NCBI GenBank assembly: GCA_937907055.1
Contig: CALCTW010000058.1
Coordinates: 1 to 6,044, forward strand
Reading direction: 5' to 3'
DNA: 6,044 nucleotides
Origin: an uncultured Clostridia bacterium
GTDB taxonomy: Bacteria; Bacillota; Clostridia; Christensenellales; Aristaeellaceae
The notes beneath the pieces are model-generated. The model saw only the letters and a program-made list of their open reading frames with translations. It ran no database searches and was not told the DNA's origin. Of this stretch, positions 5,931 through 6,044 are shown piece by piece. The translations under genes were made by a program, and so were the position numbers. The first letter of the stretch is position 1, and every line of letters begins with the position of its first letter.

Positions 5931-5983
5931 AAAAAAGCAAAAAAAGCGTAAAAAAGCGCAAAAAAGATGAAAAAAGGTGTTGA
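5846..5983 (+). CDS. Candidate small ORF, 45-aa highly basic peptide (doubtful)
   Basis: GTG 5846 is preceded by AAGGAGG (5832-5838) with an ideal 7-nt spacing and opens 45 codons to TGA 5981-5983. The product starts MKRRTGMRALETEIRKRR. It then includes FDRCFKKIVQKSKKSV, and Lys and Arg make up roughly half of the residues. I recognise no family. The basic C-terminus is dictated by the phased A-tracts, and Shine-Dalgarno motifs are expected by chance in such a purine-rich tract. The stop lies inside the -35 of the downstream promoter, and no good promoter is seen for this ORF itself. A regulatory A-tract region is the better explanation. Confidence 0.15.
   Translation: MKRRTGMRALETEIRKRRTFDRCFKKIVQKSKKSVKKRKKDEKRC
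5931..5975 (+). promoter_or_regulatory. Phased A-tracts (intrinsically curved DNA / UP-like element)
   Basis: Five runs of 6-7 A at 5931-5936, 5939-5945, 5950-5955, 5960-5965 and 5970-5975. Centres of the last four are 10-10.5 bp apart, one helical turn, which is the classic signature of sequence-directed bending. The last tract ends 4 bp before the -35 of the promoter at 5980, so the bend and the A-rich DNA lie where the RNA polymerase alpha C-terminal domains contact. Confidence 0.75.
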
Positions 5984-6009
5984 CGGAGAGGAGGGGGGCG
6001 TGTTATTAT
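5980..6009 (+). promoter_or_regulatory. Strong plus-strand promoter at the right edge
   Basis: -35 TTGACG (5 of 6 consensus, 5980-5985), an 18-nt G-rich spacer, and -10 TATTAT (5 of 6, 6004-6009) with an upstream TG making an extended -10 (TGTTATTAT). With the phased A-tracts upstream, this should be a highly active housekeeping promoter. The transcript starts near 6015-6017 and leaves the window, so its product is unknown. Confidence 0.75.
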
Positions 6010-6015
6010 AACCGA

Positions 6016-6032
6016 GCGCTCGAGAGAAGCGC
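6016..6032 (+). other. Stem-loop at the predicted 5' end of the edge transcript
   Basis: GCGCT pairs with AGCGC around the 7-nt loop CGAGAGA, beginning at or next to the predicted transcription start. A 5'-terminal hairpin often stabilises a transcript or opens a structured leader. Too little is present to call a riboswitch, T-box or rRNA leader. Confidence 0.35.
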
Positions 6033-6044
6033 ACGGGACCTTGA

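Noticed and set aside
5828..6034. 68-codon minus-strand frame rich in Phe and Ser
   Set aside because: It translates the complement of the phased A-tracts and purine-rich DNA, so the apparent hydrophobicity is compositional.
6010..6044. Start of a T-box or other riboswitch leader
   Set aside because: Only a short hairpin is present before the window ends, and none of the conserved T-box motifs can be seen.

Overview
The window looks like chromosome of a moderately GC-rich Clostridia-type Bacillota (possibly a gut or rumen anaerobe). Three things point there: the ireB-ruvX-yrzB (UPF0297/YqgF/DUF1292) cluster typical of Firmicutes, strong AGGAGG-type ribosome binding sites, and a two-component pair of the PhoP/PhoR-like architecture common in Clostridia. 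No mobile element, CRISPR array, tRNA or rRNA is visible. Genus cannot be resolved from the sequence alone.

Layout. (1) 82-1284, minus: a monocistronic iron-dependent alcohol dehydrogenase that closely resembles E. coli FucO (lactaldehyde reductase). It has its own Rho-independent terminator and a palindrome just upstream of its ribosome binding site. (2) 1285-1531: a divergent control region. It carries a sigma-A type promoter for the next operon, preceded by an 11-bp-period direct repeat that looks like a response-regulator binding site. (3) 1532-3953, plus: a response regulator and an overlapping membrane sensor histidine kinase (HAMP, PAS, HisKA, HATPase). (4) 3954-4137: a convergent intergenic region with two strong hairpins flanking a pair of 23-nt direct repeats. 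(5) 5463 down to 4138, minus: the ireB-ruvX-DUF1292 operon, extended at its 3' end by a second, divergent DUF1292-like gene that overlaps the first. Its promoter lies at 5494-5522 and its terminator at 4094-4135. (6) 5523-6044: a region without a confident gene. It is strikingly purine-rich on the plus strand and ends in five A-tracts phased about every 10 bp, directly upstream of a strong plus-strand promoter whose transcript leaves the window.

How the genes may work together. FucO would reduce L-lactaldehyde to 1,2-propanediol with NADH, re-oxidising NADH during fermentation of fucose or rhamnose. The two-component pair senses an unknown extracytoplasmic signal, probably regulates itself, and could also act on the divergently transcribed fucO; this is inference from position only. 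The ireB operon combines a small regulator linked to PASTA-kinase signalling, a Holliday-junction resolvase-like/16S pre-rRNA processing nuclease, and two small acidic proteins of unknown function. I see no clear new biological system. The features most worth following up are the tandem DUF1292 paralogue, the curved-DNA promoter at the right edge, the putative autoregulatory box, and the intergenic repeat pair.
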